Shown: positions 28,872 to 39,149, numbered from the stretch's first letter. The stretch is 64,000 nt of DNA from CAVQMC01 sp963713505 (GCA_963713505.1 CAVQMC010000004.1:62001-126000); one strand, 5' to 3'. Program-made: numbers and translations. The notes: generated by a model from the letters alone, not told the origin.

Positions 28872-31573
28872 TTACTGCGGATTAGGACCTTGAGTTACTT
28901 CCACAAATCCTTCCGGTCTAATCCATTTTGCAAAAGCATCTTTTATTTGCGCCGCCGAAAGGTTCAAATACTTTTTGGCGGCAATAAAAGGTTCATTTAA
29001 AGGCAATTCATTTACAGCTCGCGATAACAAACCATGCGCAATACTTCTTAAACTTGATTCGGATAAGGGAATTTCTCTAAGCAGCATTGCCTTTGCTCTT
29101 TGTAATTCATTTTTAGTTACAAGCGAATCCTGCATTATTTTTAAATCTCTAACCACAATAGATTTTGCTTTATTGACATTAGTTGGATCGCACCCATAAT
29201 TTACATTATAAGTTGAACGTGTTTTTCCGATATTAAATGATGACGAAACGTAATAAACCAATCCGCTGTTTTCTCGAAGATCTTTATATAATCTAGTTGC
29301 ATAAAAAGAACCGCCTAAAACATGATTGCCAAGCTGTAAAGCATAATAGTCGGAATCTGATCTTGTTAAACCTAATGTTTGTGCTAAGTGTTACTTCATC
29401 CTGTATTCTGCTTTTATCAGGAACATTAGAAACAGATTGTTTATTTTCGGGAACGGAAGGAAGTTCAACATCAGGTTTATTTCCTTCGGCTTGCCAGCTT
29501 CCGAAATAATTTTCTATTGTATTTTTTACTTTTTCAGGTTCAACATTTCCTATGACTACAATTGTTGTAAGATCCGGCCTGTAAACTTTTTTATAATAAT
29601 TCTTAACGGATTGAATTGTTAAAGAATCCAAAGTTTCCGGAGTTGTTTGTCTTAAAGTCGGATCATCTTTTGGATACAAACCTTCTAATAATGTTCTGCC
29701 GGAAAGATAATCAGGACTTTTTAATTCTCCTGCAACTTCTGCAGAAGTTCTTTGTCTTATAATTTTAAATGCATTTTCAGGCAGTGCTGGATTCAGTTCG
29801 TTATCTGCAAGTAATTGAATTCCTCTTTCAAAATGATTTGATAAAACATTCAGAGAAAAGCTTGTTCCTGCCGATTCATCCGCTCCAATATCATCAAGAG
29901 CTTTTTGAAATTGAATTCTATTTAAATTGTTTGAACCGAATTCGAAAAGCTGTCCTAATACGCTGCCTACACCTTCTTCTCCTTTAGGTTCTTCAAGATC
30001 TGAATTATTTTTTATATGACCGTAAACAGAGACTGTGTTGCTTAAAGTTTCTTTTTGAACAATCAGCTTTATTCCGTTTTGAAGATTATAAACAACCGGG
30101 TTTACAACCGATTCCGGAACCGTTAATTTTTGTATTGCAGAATTTGCCCAATCCGGTAATTTAACTTCTTTGGGATTTTTAGGGGCGAAAGATTCTTTTC
30201 CGCCGAAACTGTTTTTTGTTATCGGTTTGCCGGAAGATTCCGGATTTAATATTGCATATATAACATGATTATTATTAAGATATTTTAAAGCAGCATTATT
30301 AACATCTTTTAGAGTTACTTTTTCAAGTGCATTTAGTTCATTATCAGGCGATTCTTTTCCGTCTACAGCAACTGCTTCCGACCAATCATCTGCAAGACCT
30401 GAAATAGAATTTTTTTGGAATTCGGCACTTGTAAGTTCTTGTCTTTTTTCAGCTTCTACTAAATCTTGAGAAAATCCTTTTTTTACCTGATTGGAAATAA
30501 TTTTATTCATTTCTTTTATTAAAGTTTTAGCATCCGAACCTTTTGGATAAACTGCAAAGGCAAATCCAAGGCCGGATTTTGGTAGAGCAGAATATTGAAA
30601 TCCTGCATAGAGTGCTTTGCCTGTTGGAACTAATAAAGAATATAATTCACCTCTCTGACTGCTTAATACATCAGATAAAATTTGAGCTGAATAATAGTCC
30701 GGACTTTCTGTACCCGGCATTCTAAAAGTTTCAAATACTAAACCATAGGGAAGATCGGTCGGAGATTTTAATGTATCCGTTTCAACATTCTGTAAAGTGA
30801 TTGCCGGTTTTACCGGTAATTTTTTACGGGGAATATCACCAAAATATTTTTTTACTTTTGATAAAGTATTTTGAAGATTAACATCTCCGGCAATTACAAG
30901 TACTGCATTATTCGGTGCATACCATGTATTGTGAAATTGCTGCAGCATTGCGCCGGTAGTTTTATCAAAAGATGCTTTTGTACCAAGCGCGTCATGTTCA
31001 TAAGGAGTTCCTTTAAACATTGCTTTAAGCAGTTTTGTATAAATAATATACTGCGGATTGGAGTTATCCTGTGCAACTTCCTGTTCAATTGCACCTCTCT
31101 CATTTTCCCACAATGAATCCGTTGCCAAAATACCTTTCATTCTAATAGATTCAATATGCAATGCTAAATCAAGATCTTCCGAGGGAACGGTAAAGAAATA
31201 TTGAGTAACATTTTGTCTTGTGTCTGCATTAAAATCACCGCCCATAGAAGCGGTAATATCTGCGAGCTGATCTGCAGAAAGTCCTTTGCTTCCCCTGAAC
31301 ATCATATGCTCCAAAGCATGAGCAGTTCCGGGAAATCCTTCCGGTGCTTCATTCGATCCTACCAAATAATTAATTTCTGTTGTAACAACAGGCGCTAATG
31401 GATTTTTTACAATGACAACCCGTAAACCATTTGAAAGAGTATCTTTTAAAACATTATTACTCATTATTGTTTGATCCTGCAAAAACGTTCAAGCTTGCGA
31501 AGAAAAATAATGTAAGTATAAAAAATGTAACTTTTTGAAGGTCGATAAACTTTTTAGTATTTGAAATAATCAT
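28872..31573 (-). CDS. secreted M16 zinc metalloprotease, two-domain (two frameshifts)
   Basis: From ATG 31573 the protein has a signal peptide (MIISNTKKFIDLQKVTFF... ASLNVF), then a two-domain M16 protease of 899 residues. The active-site HALEH (the inverted HxxEH) lies in GTAHALEHMMFRGSKG, with the third ligand Glu downstream in ERGAIEQEVAQDN. The second, non-catalytic half begins near QKLTVPESVVNPVVY. Two lesions need one base skipped: at about 31480 (TTT-G-CAG), between signal peptide and mature part, and at about 29385 (CTT-A-GCA), restoring VTLAQTLGLTRSDSDYYALQLG. M16 enzymes degrade small peptides. The repaired length fits the family. Confidence 0.85.
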
Positions 31574-31760
31574 GGAATGAATTCCCTAAATAACTTAAAA
31601 AACAAAGTGCTTTTTTTAATTTGTAATAACTTTATAAAAAACTTAGCAATGGTGTATGAAGTAATAATGAAGAAATAAGATAATTTCTTCAATTTTTAAG
31701 TGGAAGGAAACAAATCACAACTCAGAAAATCAAGTTAGAGTTAAAAAAAAAAACTTAGCA

Positions 31761-31850
31761 AGAAGGGTTTATAGAAATTTTTATTTAACCGCTAAGAACG
31801 CTAAGTTCGCAAAGCTCTGTTTCCTCTGTGTTCTCTGCGGTAAAATAAGT
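31761..31850. repeat. interspersed repeat, copy 1
   Basis: About 90 bases with the core AACGCTAAGTTCGCAAAG, then CTCTGTTTCCTC and GTTCTCTGCGGTAAAATAAG. A second copy in the same direction lies at 35698-35800. Similar sequences are dispersed in related genomes by my recollection; this was not searched. Confidence 0.75.
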
Positions 31851-31923
31851 TATACAGAGTTGCGTAAATCCTGCCTGCAGGGTAAGTACAGAAAACCGCA
31901 GATAATAAATTTTAATTAAATAT

Positions 31924-31994
31924 GTCACTCCTACGGAGTTTTTTGAGTTTTAGTTGTACTTATTATTAAGAGTATATCACTCCTAACGGAGTTA
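31924..31994. repeat. pair of short palindromic repeats (CACTCCTACGGAGT type)
   Basis: TCACTCCTACGGAGTTTT at 31925 and TCACTCCTAACGGAGTTAA at 31978 are two copies in the same direction. A related reverse copy (AACCCCGTAAGGGTGG) is at 33531. The palindromic core ACTCC-ACGGAGT suggests a dispersed intergenic repeat family. Confidence 0.6.
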
Positions 31995-32045
31995 ATTAAA
32001 AAGTATGCATGAATCCAAGTTTGCATGAATGCAGGAAGTTTTGAT

Positions 32046-32076
32046 AAGGGAATGAGTTTTGCTTGTTCCCTTTTTT
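32046..32076 (+). terminator. orphan terminator-like hairpin
   Basis: AAGGGAA and TTCCCTT pair around a 13-base loop and run into a T tract. No gene precedes it on this strand. Its stem sequence matches the terminator at 35605. Confidence 0.5.
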
Positions 32077-32404
32077 ATTATTTAATTATTAATGTTAAAA
32101 AATAACTAAGATTATCGTATGACATAAAGCTGCTATAAATAGTTGCTAATTTATTTAGATAATAAAAATTTAATTTGACTTTCATTTTTTTTTTTTCTAT
32201 TTTAAACATAAAGTATAAGGTCACATTAGGGGAACAAAATATGGGACATTCCTTTTATATGGGTCAACTCCATAAAAATTTTATTCACAAGATTCTAAAA
32301 TTCTGTAATTAAAAAATAACTGCTTTGTAATTAATGATTTTCTATTTTACAAAACAGAATAATAATTCAAGCAGTTTAACAATTCTTATAAAGGCAATAA
32401 TTAA

Positions 32405-33459
32405 ATGAAAAAAATTATGCAGATAGTTTTATTAATAATTTTATCTTATAGTTTTTATTCCTGCAATACTACAGAACCGCCGGTTGAGAACATGCAGCCT
32501 GGCAGAAGAGATTATATATGGACGTTGATACATTAAATACCCCATACGATGCAATAGGGAGAATGTGGGGCAAGTTCGCCAACGTGATATATGGACCACA
32601 AGTGATGGTTCCTGGGATCAATCAATTTCACATTTCGACGGTGAAAAATTGGTCTTCTTTTGGAGTACAAGGAATAATTGTTCCCTGGGCAATTTATGGT
32701 TTCTCAGATACTGAGGTTTATATAGGTGCGGAAAACGGAAAAATATGGAGATATAATGGAAATAGCTGGACTAAATTTGCAGAACTGACAAAAGACGAAC
32801 ATAACGATCTCCATTTTGAAAATATTTGGGGAGAATCACCTAACGATCTTTATGCTGTTGGTGCTTATCCGGATGAAAACAATGATTTTAATATTAGCGT
32901 AATAGCACATTTTAGTAATGGACGATTGGGAGATGATACAATACTAATGATTTATATGGAATATGTTGAACATTTATATAAAAACAAACCGGATAATAAA
33001 ATTTATTTATGACATGTATATATGGAGGAAACGCATTTTACTGATAGTACAAAAATTTATGAATATTCACATGGTAAATATTATAGAACTTTATACAAAT
33101 ATATGGACGAAAGGTTTACAAGCAGATATTAGTTTAATAAATAATGAAGTTTATTTTATATTAGGAAACAGAATTGCCATACGAGTAAATAATCAGTTCC
33201 AAACAATATTAAATGTTGATAACCTAATTTTTATCAGCGAATCTGGGGAAGAAATTCAAAAGATATTTTTCTATTAATGACAGATGGTTTAGCTCACTAT
33301 AATGGAACCGATGTAAAATATTTATTTCATTTTACCCTTGGGGAGGTCAAACCCTGGACTCAAATTTTCGGAGCTGCTTTATTTGATAATGATGTTTTCT
33401 TTTTAGTATATGAACCAACAACACATTTAAACTTAATATATCATGGAATATTAAAGTAA
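32405..33459 (+). pseudogene. degenerate lipoprotein gene, paralogue of the 33594 gene
   Basis: The start MKKIMQIVLLIILSYSFYSC (lipobox YSC) with CNTTEPP and PGRRDYIW closely parallels the intact gene at 33594 (FNCNTTDP, PGRRDYVW). After that the match continues only by changing frame repeatedly. Breaks are near 32522, 32572, 32585, 32649, 32928, between 32960 and 33130, and near 33261. Recovered segments include DTLNTPYDAIGRMWG, SSPTDIWTTSDGSWDQ, WSSFGVQGIIVPWAIYGFSD, GKIWRYNGNSW, and the tail DGLAHYNGTDVKYLFHF. Both single-base gains and losses are needed. This density exceeds the rest of the window, so I call it a genuine decayed tandem duplicate, although local poor assembly is possible. 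Confidence 0.7.
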
Positions 33460-33479
33460 GGAGGAATAACTAAAATAAA

Positions 33480-33593
33480 ATTCTATAAATAACAAGGAGC
33501 TGGCGATGGCACCCCAGCCCCTCTATGAATAACCCCGTAAGGGTGGTAATTATATTTTTGAAAATTAACTAAGAACAAAAAATTAGAAGTAAA
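33480..33593. repeat. intergenic palindromic sequence between the two lipoprotein paralogues
   Basis: This stretch contains GAGCTGGCGATGGCACCCCAGCCC, shown here by its pairing arms GCTGG and CCAGC, and AACCCCGTAAGGGTGG, a reverse-strand relative of the ACTCC-ACGGAGT repeats at 31924. No gene is present. Confidence 0.45.
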
Positions 33594-34640
33594 ATGAAAA
33601 AAATGAAATACAACACAATTTTAGCAAGCATATTTTTGCTTACAGCTTTTAACTGCAATACAACAGATCCGACTGATAATAACGATAACATTCAACCAGG
33701 CAGACGAGATTATGTATGGATTTTAGATACATTGAATAGTCCCAATAATAGTTTACATAGTATCTGGGGTTCTTCTCGTACTGACATTTGGGTAGGTGGA
33801 CCAGGTGGAATTACCAATTATGATAGATTATGGCATTTTGGTGGTGATAAATGGGTACCTTATACTCAGTATGTAGCAATTTTTCCGGATTGTATTTTTG
33901 GATTTGCACAAAATGATATATGGATGGGAGGAATTGATGGAAAAATTTTTCATTTCGATGGATTTACATGGAGTCAAAGTTACAGGTTTGATAGTGATAC
34001 AATTTATACAACAGATATTTACGATATTTATGGTTCCGTTGCAAATGATGTCTATGCTATTGGTTTAATCTATTATCATCTTGGTGATAAAGCTAAGAGT
34101 TTTTTATTACATTTTAATGGTTCGAATTGGAGCTTAAAATATTTGACAAAAGAAAATGTCCAATATCTTCAAGTACAGACGGAAGGAGATAACTTATTTA
34201 TTTCAGGTTTAATTAGGTCATATGGTGTTGAATCAGACACAATAGCTTTTTATAAAATGAATAATGATGAAATAACTAAAATTTACCAAGAGTCACTTGA
34301 TAAAGTTACTTGGGCAAGAATATGCAGACTTGGTCAAAGTACTTATTTTCTTGTTGGTAAAGAATTAATGAAATATGTGAATGGGAAATTTAAATTAATT
34401 GCATCTTTCAATATTGAAAATTTTTGGTATGCTGTATATGGAAGAAATGAAAAAGATATCTTTTTGAGTATGGAAGATGGAGTAGCTCATTACAACGGAG
34501 AAAATATTGAATATTTATATCATTTCCCAAATTCAAAAACAAATATATCTTCAAAAAGATCAGTTATCTTGGATAAAGATGTCATATTTGCTGTGGAAGA
34601 TGGAATAAATAATGAAAATTTAATTTTAAGAGGTAATTAA
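33594..34640 (+). CDS. lipoprotein with beta-propeller-like repeats
   Basis: The 348-residue protein has a lipoprotein signal peptide (lipobox AFNC, Cys near residue 19) and about four or five repeats of the pattern aromatic-G-x4-D-(I/V)-aromatic followed by (H)F-x-G-x2-W. Examples are WGSSRTDIWVGG...LWHFGGDKW, FGFAQNDIWMGG...IFHFDGFTW, YGSVANDVYAIG...LLHFNGSNW and YGRNEKDIFLSM. The spacing of about 45-50 residues suggests blades of a small beta-propeller exposed outside the membrane. I do not recognise an enzymatic motif. It is the intact partner of the degenerate copy immediately upstream; a hairpin at 34680 follows it. Confidence 0.75.
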   Translation: MKKMKYNTILASIFLLTAFNCNTTDPTDNNDNIQPGRRDYVWILDTLNSPNNSLHSIWGSSRTDIWVGGPGGITNYDRLWHFGGDKWVPYTQYVAIFPDCIFGFAQNDIWMGGIDGKIFHFDGFTWSQSYRFDSDTIYTTDIYDIYGSVANDVYAIGLIYYHLGDKAKSFLLHFNGSNWSLKYLTKENVQYLQVQTEGDNLFISGLIRSYGVESDTIAFYKMNNDEITKIYQESLDKVTWARICRLGQSTYFLVGKELMKYVNGKFKLIASFNIENFWYAVYGRNEKDIFLSMEDGVAHYNGENIEYLYHFPNSKTNISSKRSVILDKDVIFAVEDGINNENLILRGN

Positions 34641-34679
34641 AAAGAAAAATAAAAATAGGCTTAACATACTAATAAATTA

Positions 34680-34703
34680 GGGATAGTGTAGTAGCACTAT
34701 CCC
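34680..34703 (+). terminator. perfect hairpin after the propeller lipoprotein gene
   Basis: A 9-bp stem GGGATAGTG/CACTATCCC with loop TAGTAG, 39 bases after the stop. The following tract (TTATAATGG) is weakly T-rich, so termination is likely but not certain. Confidence 0.6.
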
Positions 34704-34800
34704 TTATAATGGATAACCTTTGTAGGTCAGCAACCTAATATACAATAAATAATTGTATGGGTTATTCTTTTTAAAATACAAAAAAAGAAAGGGAAAGAAA

Positions 34801-35590
34801 ATGAAAAAAAATCTTTTCTTAGTAATATTTACTTTATCATCATTTTTTTTCGTTTCTAATGCACAATGGATTACCAATACAGTTACTCTCTATAATCAAA
34901 GAAAAATTGTTAGAACCGATGAGGGATTCTACATTTAGTGTATGAGACAATGATTGATAATACAAGCCATGTATATTATGAAACAAGTACTGATAATGGA
35001 AATAGCTGGCAAATTAGAAATAGTGGAAGACCTTTAGATAATGGTTCCGGAAGAGCCCCTTCTATAAGTGCTTATCAAAATAAAGTTGTAATTGTGTTTC
35101 AACAAAGAGGACAGTACAATCATTATAATATTCCCCTGCTTGGTTTTTACAAACAAAATGATGAATATAAATGTAATTTAAGTTTTTTCCACCTTAAATT
35201 ATTGTCCAATTTTCGGGGTACACTATAGGTGAAGCAACATATAACTTAGCAAACGTTCAGAATGATAATCCTGAACTAGGAAAAAGAAATTATAAACAAA
35301 CAAACTTTAATGGACTGGAAACGCCGTCAAAATATGAAATCTCCCAAAACTATCCCAATCCATTCAATCCGAGCACAACCATAAAATACCAGATACCGAA
35401 AGACGGAGTTGTAACGTTAAAGGTATATGATATTCTAGGTCGTGAAGTAGCAAATTTAGTTGACGGGTTCAAAACAAAAGGAAGATATGAAGTTAGGTTT
35501 GACGCATCCAAACTAGCAACCGGTGTATACATCTACAGAATCAAATCCGGCGACTTCGTTCAAACAAAGAAAATGATGCTGCTGAAGTAA
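34801..35590 (+). pseudogene. remnant of a secreted BNR-repeat-like protein with type IX sorting domain
   Basis: The gene starts with a signal peptide (MKKNLFLVIFTLSSFFFVSNAQW) and soon has a BNR-like segment YYETSTDNGNSWQIRNSG, as found in sialidase-like propellers. The frame is broken near 34930 (FYI then LVYETMIDN) and again in 35160-35215. The 3' part encodes the C-terminal sorting domain ISQNYPNPFNPSTTIKYQIP ending QTKKMMLLK at 35590. A full propeller would need several hundred residues, yet only about 120 lie between signal peptide and sorting domain. The interior is probably deleted. Such domains direct export through a type IX system and attachment to the surface. Confidence 0.7.
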
Positions 35591-35604
35591 TCAGGTATCA
35601 ATTC

Positions 35605-35632
35605 AAGGGAATGGGGGAAGTCTCATTCCCTT
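35605..35632 (+). terminator. terminator after the BNR-like remnant
   Basis: A 9-bp stem AAGGGAATG/CATTCCCTT with a 10-base loop is followed by TTATCTTTT. It is similar to the orphan hairpin at 32046. Confidence 0.7.
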
Positions 35633-35697
35633 TATCTTTTACTTATAGTTTCTTTTCACTTTTGTTTATTCAACTTATGAAACACATTCTCTAAAAA

Positions 35698-35800
35698 GAA
35701 GGGTTGGAAGAAGATTTTTAATAAACCGCCAAGAACGCTAAGTTCGCAAAGCTCTGTTTCCTCCGTGTTTCCTCAGCGTTCTCTGCGGTAAAATAAGTAC
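35698..35800. repeat. interspersed repeat, copy 2
   Basis: The same core AACGCTAAGTTCGCAAAG and tail CTCTGCGGTAAAATAAGT as copy 1 at 31761, in the same direction, with a small duplication-like insertion (GTGTTTCCTCAGC). The two copies bracket the 4-kb decaying region. Confidence 0.75.
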
Positions 35801-36051
35801 ATAGAGTTATATATACATTCTTGCATCCATTCATCCAAGCGATTTACAGTCTAATAATTTAATACTAAAATTGATACAATATTCAATAAAGCAATTGAAC
35901 CATTAAACAATAAAAACCTCAACTGACAACTGACAATTAACAAAGCCCATATCCTTGCTTTCTTGCATCAATTCAATTCCTTGCTTACCGAATATTGCCT
36001 ATCGCTTACTTTCACATTTTCCATTTACCATCTTACATCTTCCATTCCCTG

Positions 36052-37877
36052 CTATTTGACCAGCATCATTTTCTTAACTTGATAGAAACCTTTTGTCTTT
36101 AAGCTGTAAAAATATAATCCGCTTGTTAAATTACTTGCGTCAAATTTTAAGTTGTAATTTCCCGGTTCCATTTCTTTATTTACTAAAGTTACAACTTCCT
36201 TTCCTAAAACATCATAAATTTTCAGTGTAACAAATCCGAATTCCGCAATCCGAAATCCAATATTTGTGCTTGGATTAAACGGATTAGGGTAATTCTGCTC
36301 CAAGGAAAATTCTGCAGGCAAATTAATATTTGCTTCAATTACTTTTGAGTACTTAAATGATCCGTCAAAATCTATTTGTTTCAACCTGTAACTATAACTT
36401 CCCGCCGAAACATCATTATCAATAAAACTATATGAATTTGGATTCGTTGCTGTGCCGTTACCTTCCACAAAACCAATCTTTTCCCAATCTTTTTTAATTT
36501 TTACCATTTGCTTCCGTTTTTCCTTTTAATTCTTTCTATTTCAAAACCTTTATTATTACTCTCAGTTGCTGTTGACCAATTTAGTTGCACTTTATTTTTC
36601 ATTACAGTCGAGCTGAATGAAGTAAATTCAACAGGGACAACTTCATAAAAAGGAACAAATATAACATAGCCTAATTGCGGATCATCAACATGATGAAATA
36701 TATGATCTTCAATTGCAGTTGAATCATAAACATGCCAGTCATTATTCTGCGCCATAATATTGGTTGTAGTATTGTTATAAAGATCGTAAACATCGGTTCC
36801 TTGTATATTATCGTAAATAATATTGTTGCCGTCATCGGTTGTGTCTGCATTTTCAATGTTTCCTATATTTGGCTGGGGTCCGGGCTGAATTGTAGTTCCG
36901 TTTTGAATTGTAATGCCCCACCAGTTTCCGTAAATCTCATTCCCGGTTATTATCGGCGTATTGCTCGGACTTCCATTAATATTAATTCCGCTTCCGGATG
37001 TTAACTGGCTGGGATTAATATTGTTATCATAAATTGAATTATTTTTAACTACAGCATTAATAATTCCATCACCCGTGCTGTATAATGTTATTCCAAAACT
37101 GTTATTATAAATTGTATTTCCCTCGACTACCATATTTGAAAAATTTGTTGAACCGTTTACCCAAAGACTTATTCCGCCTGTTTTTTCATAAACACTTCCG
37201 TAGATAATATTATCCATAATTACCGGAGAGTTGTTTCCCTGTAATCCAATACTAATTTGATTTTTGGGTGAAGTATTTTGAGTATTATTATTTGCAATTA
37301 TATTATTTTTAATTAACGGCGAAGAAGTCAAAGTCATTGTTATTCCGTATCCATAATTTCTCTCTATTTTGCAGTAAGAAATTTCAGAATTGGACCCAGT
37401 TAACTGAGCTCCGTTGTTGCACTTTAATATATAAGAATGAGTCAAGGTCGGACTTGAATTTATACATCTCATTCCATTATCTGCATATTCAATTTTCGTA
37501 TAACTTATAATTGAATTAGAACTGTTTGCAGATTCATTAAATTTTAATCCGGTATAACTTCCTGTAGAATCAGCAAGCGGGGAAGTGAATAAAATTGAAT
37601 CGGTTTCAGTTCCCTGGCAGTTTATTATTCCGTTTACTTCAAATCCTGCATCGGCTGAAGTAAAAGAAACTATTGATCCCGGATCAATATTTATTTGATC
37701 ACTTAATGAAATAACTACATTATTATTTACTTCATAATTTGGAAAGCTGCCGGTTACAACGCCTCCGGAATTACTTACGAGATCGTCCATATTCCAGTTG
37801 ATGCCTGTATCCGGTGTTATATATTGTGCAAAGCTTGTTATTGTTAATAGGAAAAAGAGAAGTATAGATTTGAACAT
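36052..37877 (-). CDS. secreted parallel beta-helix protein with type IX sorting domain (one frameshift)
   Basis: From ATG 37877 (GAGGAA at a good distance) the protein has a signal peptide MFKSILLFFLLTITSFAQ, then a long right-handed beta-helix region with many Asn-rich turns (for example SPLIKNNIIANNN and VVEGNTIYNNSFGITL, about residues 100-370), like NosD/pectin-lyase-type surface proteins. The end has the fibronectin-like KVQLNWSTATESNNKGFEIE and a sorting domain LEQNYPNPFNPSTNIGFRI ending VKKMMLVK. The frame breaks at about 36490 (TGG-TA-AAA), where one base is missing or two are extra. Without that, the sorting domain would be lost. Such helices often bind or cleave polysaccharides; no active site is recognised. 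Confidence 0.8.
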
Positions 37878-37991
37878 AATTTCCTCGGATAGTTTAATTG
37901 AAAAAAAGTACAAATCAATTAAATCATTATCATATTTAAATTCAATTGTGAATTGTTATTGATTTTTATGCACATATAAGTTATAAGTCAT

Positions 37992-38035
37992 AAAAAAACA
38001 GCAGTGAATTGAAAATTTTGAATAAACACTGCTGT
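37992..38035 (-). terminator. terminator after the DUF4097 gene
   Basis: Read on the minus strand, ACAGCAGTG and CACTGCTGT pair across a 20-base spacer and are followed by TTTTTT. It lies just after the stop of the gene at 38063. Confidence 0.8.
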
Positions 38036-38062
38036 CTGATGGAGAAAATTTAAATTAGAAAA

Positions 38063-38998
38063 TTATTTTTGTCTTAAAGTTATATCGCCGCCTGATGTTT
38101 TTACTATTAACGATTCACCACCATTATTTAAATCCGCAATTAATTTAGAAGAAGACATTTTCTGTACATTGCTGCTTTTAAAGTTGCTGGAAATTTCTCC
38201 GCCTGATGTAGTTAGTTTTGCAGAAGCGTTAAAGTCGGATGGAAGTTTAACAACAATATCTCCGCCTGATGTATAAAGCTCAATACCTTTATTGACTCCG
38301 CTGTAATCCAGCATAATATCACCGCCGGAAGTTGAGGCCTTAATTTTTGAATCTTTACCGATCAGTTTAATATCACCGCCTGATGTAGATGCGTCAACAT
38401 TTCCGCTAAAATCCATACCGCTGATTTCACCGCCTGATGTCGTAAGATCAACATTGCCGTTTGTATCACCGAAGTTTATATCACCGCCTGATGTTTTTAC
38501 ATTTAGCAGTCCGGTTGTACTATTCACCCAAATATCTCCACCGGAAGTTTTAATAAAATTATCACCGGTGATATCGCTTAATTTAATATCCCCTCCGCTT
38601 GTTTCAATTTTTGTGTTAAATTTTGAAGGGACTGTAATTTCGTATCGCAATTTAATTCCGCTGGAAAACCAATTAAATAAAGAGCCTTCTTTTTTCCCAA
38701 TAATTTTTATCGAGTTTTCATCGTTATCAAATTTGAAATGCATTTTATCTTCAGCTTTGCTGTTGCCTAAAATTTTAACATAAACTTGCGGTTTATCCCA
38801 TGAATTTATGACTACATCGCCTGTTGCGGTTTCCAGGTAAAGATCTTTCCCCGGTGAGATTTGAAAAGTTTTTTCTTGAAGTACTTTTAGATCATAAATA
38901 ATATTGTTACTTTTCTTAGTTGAAGCGTAACTATTATAAACAATTAGTACTGAGATTAGTAAAATTGTTTTATAACTACCAAATATTCTTCTTAACAT
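38063..38998 (-). CDS. DUF4097-family beta-strand repeat protein, exported
   Basis: The 311-residue protein has a signal peptide (MLRRIFGSYKTILLISVLIVY..., cleaved near YAS) and a beta-helix-like domain with at least nine copies of TSGG(D/E)I spaced about 16-24 residues apart (for example ETSGGDIKL, KTSGGDINF, TTSGGEISG). This is the hallmark of DUF4097 (putative adhesin-like beta repeats). The repeats are also visible in DNA as TCACCGCCTGATGT words. The mature protein probably sits in the periplasm or outer membrane. The function of the family is unknown; some members are linked to envelope stress modules, and none of those genes are next to it. A terminator follows. Confidence 0.88.
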   Translation of the reverse strand: MLRRIFGSYKTILLISVLIVYNSYASTKKSNNIIYDLKVLQEKTFQISPGKDLYLETATGDVVINSWDKPQVYVKILGNSKAEDKMHFKFDNDENSIKIIGKKEGSLFNWFSSGIKLRYEITVPSKFNTKIETSGGDIKLSDITGDNFIKTSGGDIWVNSTTGLLNVKTSGGDINFGDTNGNVDLTTSGGEISGMDFSGNVDASTSGGDIKLIGKDSKIKASTSGGDIMLDYSGVNKGIELYTSGGDIVVKLPSDFNASAKLTTSGGEISSNFKSSNVQKMSSSKLIADLNNGGESLIVKTSGGDITLRQK

Positions 38999-39149
38999 TT
39001 AATCCTCCGTAAAATTATCTATATACTTAGACTCTGAATTTCGAACAAAGGTTACAATGAATATAATGAATAATTAAGAGGTAAATAAAAAATCTTAAAA
39101 TTTTTAACTAACATGGATTAAAAATTTAATTAATAAAAAGGAGCCTCAT

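Larger units (their letters stand above)
31574..32404. other. repeat-rich intergenic region
   Basis: About 830 bases have no convincing gene. The region holds one copy of a ~90-base repeat (31761-31850), two copies of the ACTCCTACGGAGT palindrome (31924-31994), a T-tract hairpin (32046-32076) without a gene before it, and a T-rich run near 32185. The hairpin resembles the one closing the remnant gene at 35590, so a lost gene may once have ended here. Confidence 0.6.
35591..36051. other. intergenic region with second interspersed repeat
   Basis: About 460 bases without a gene. It holds the 35605 terminator, repeat copy 2 (35698-35800), and then low-complexity sequence rich in TTGCAT/TTGCTT and CCATT-type words (about 35815-36045) that I could not relate to a gene. 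Confidence 0.55.
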
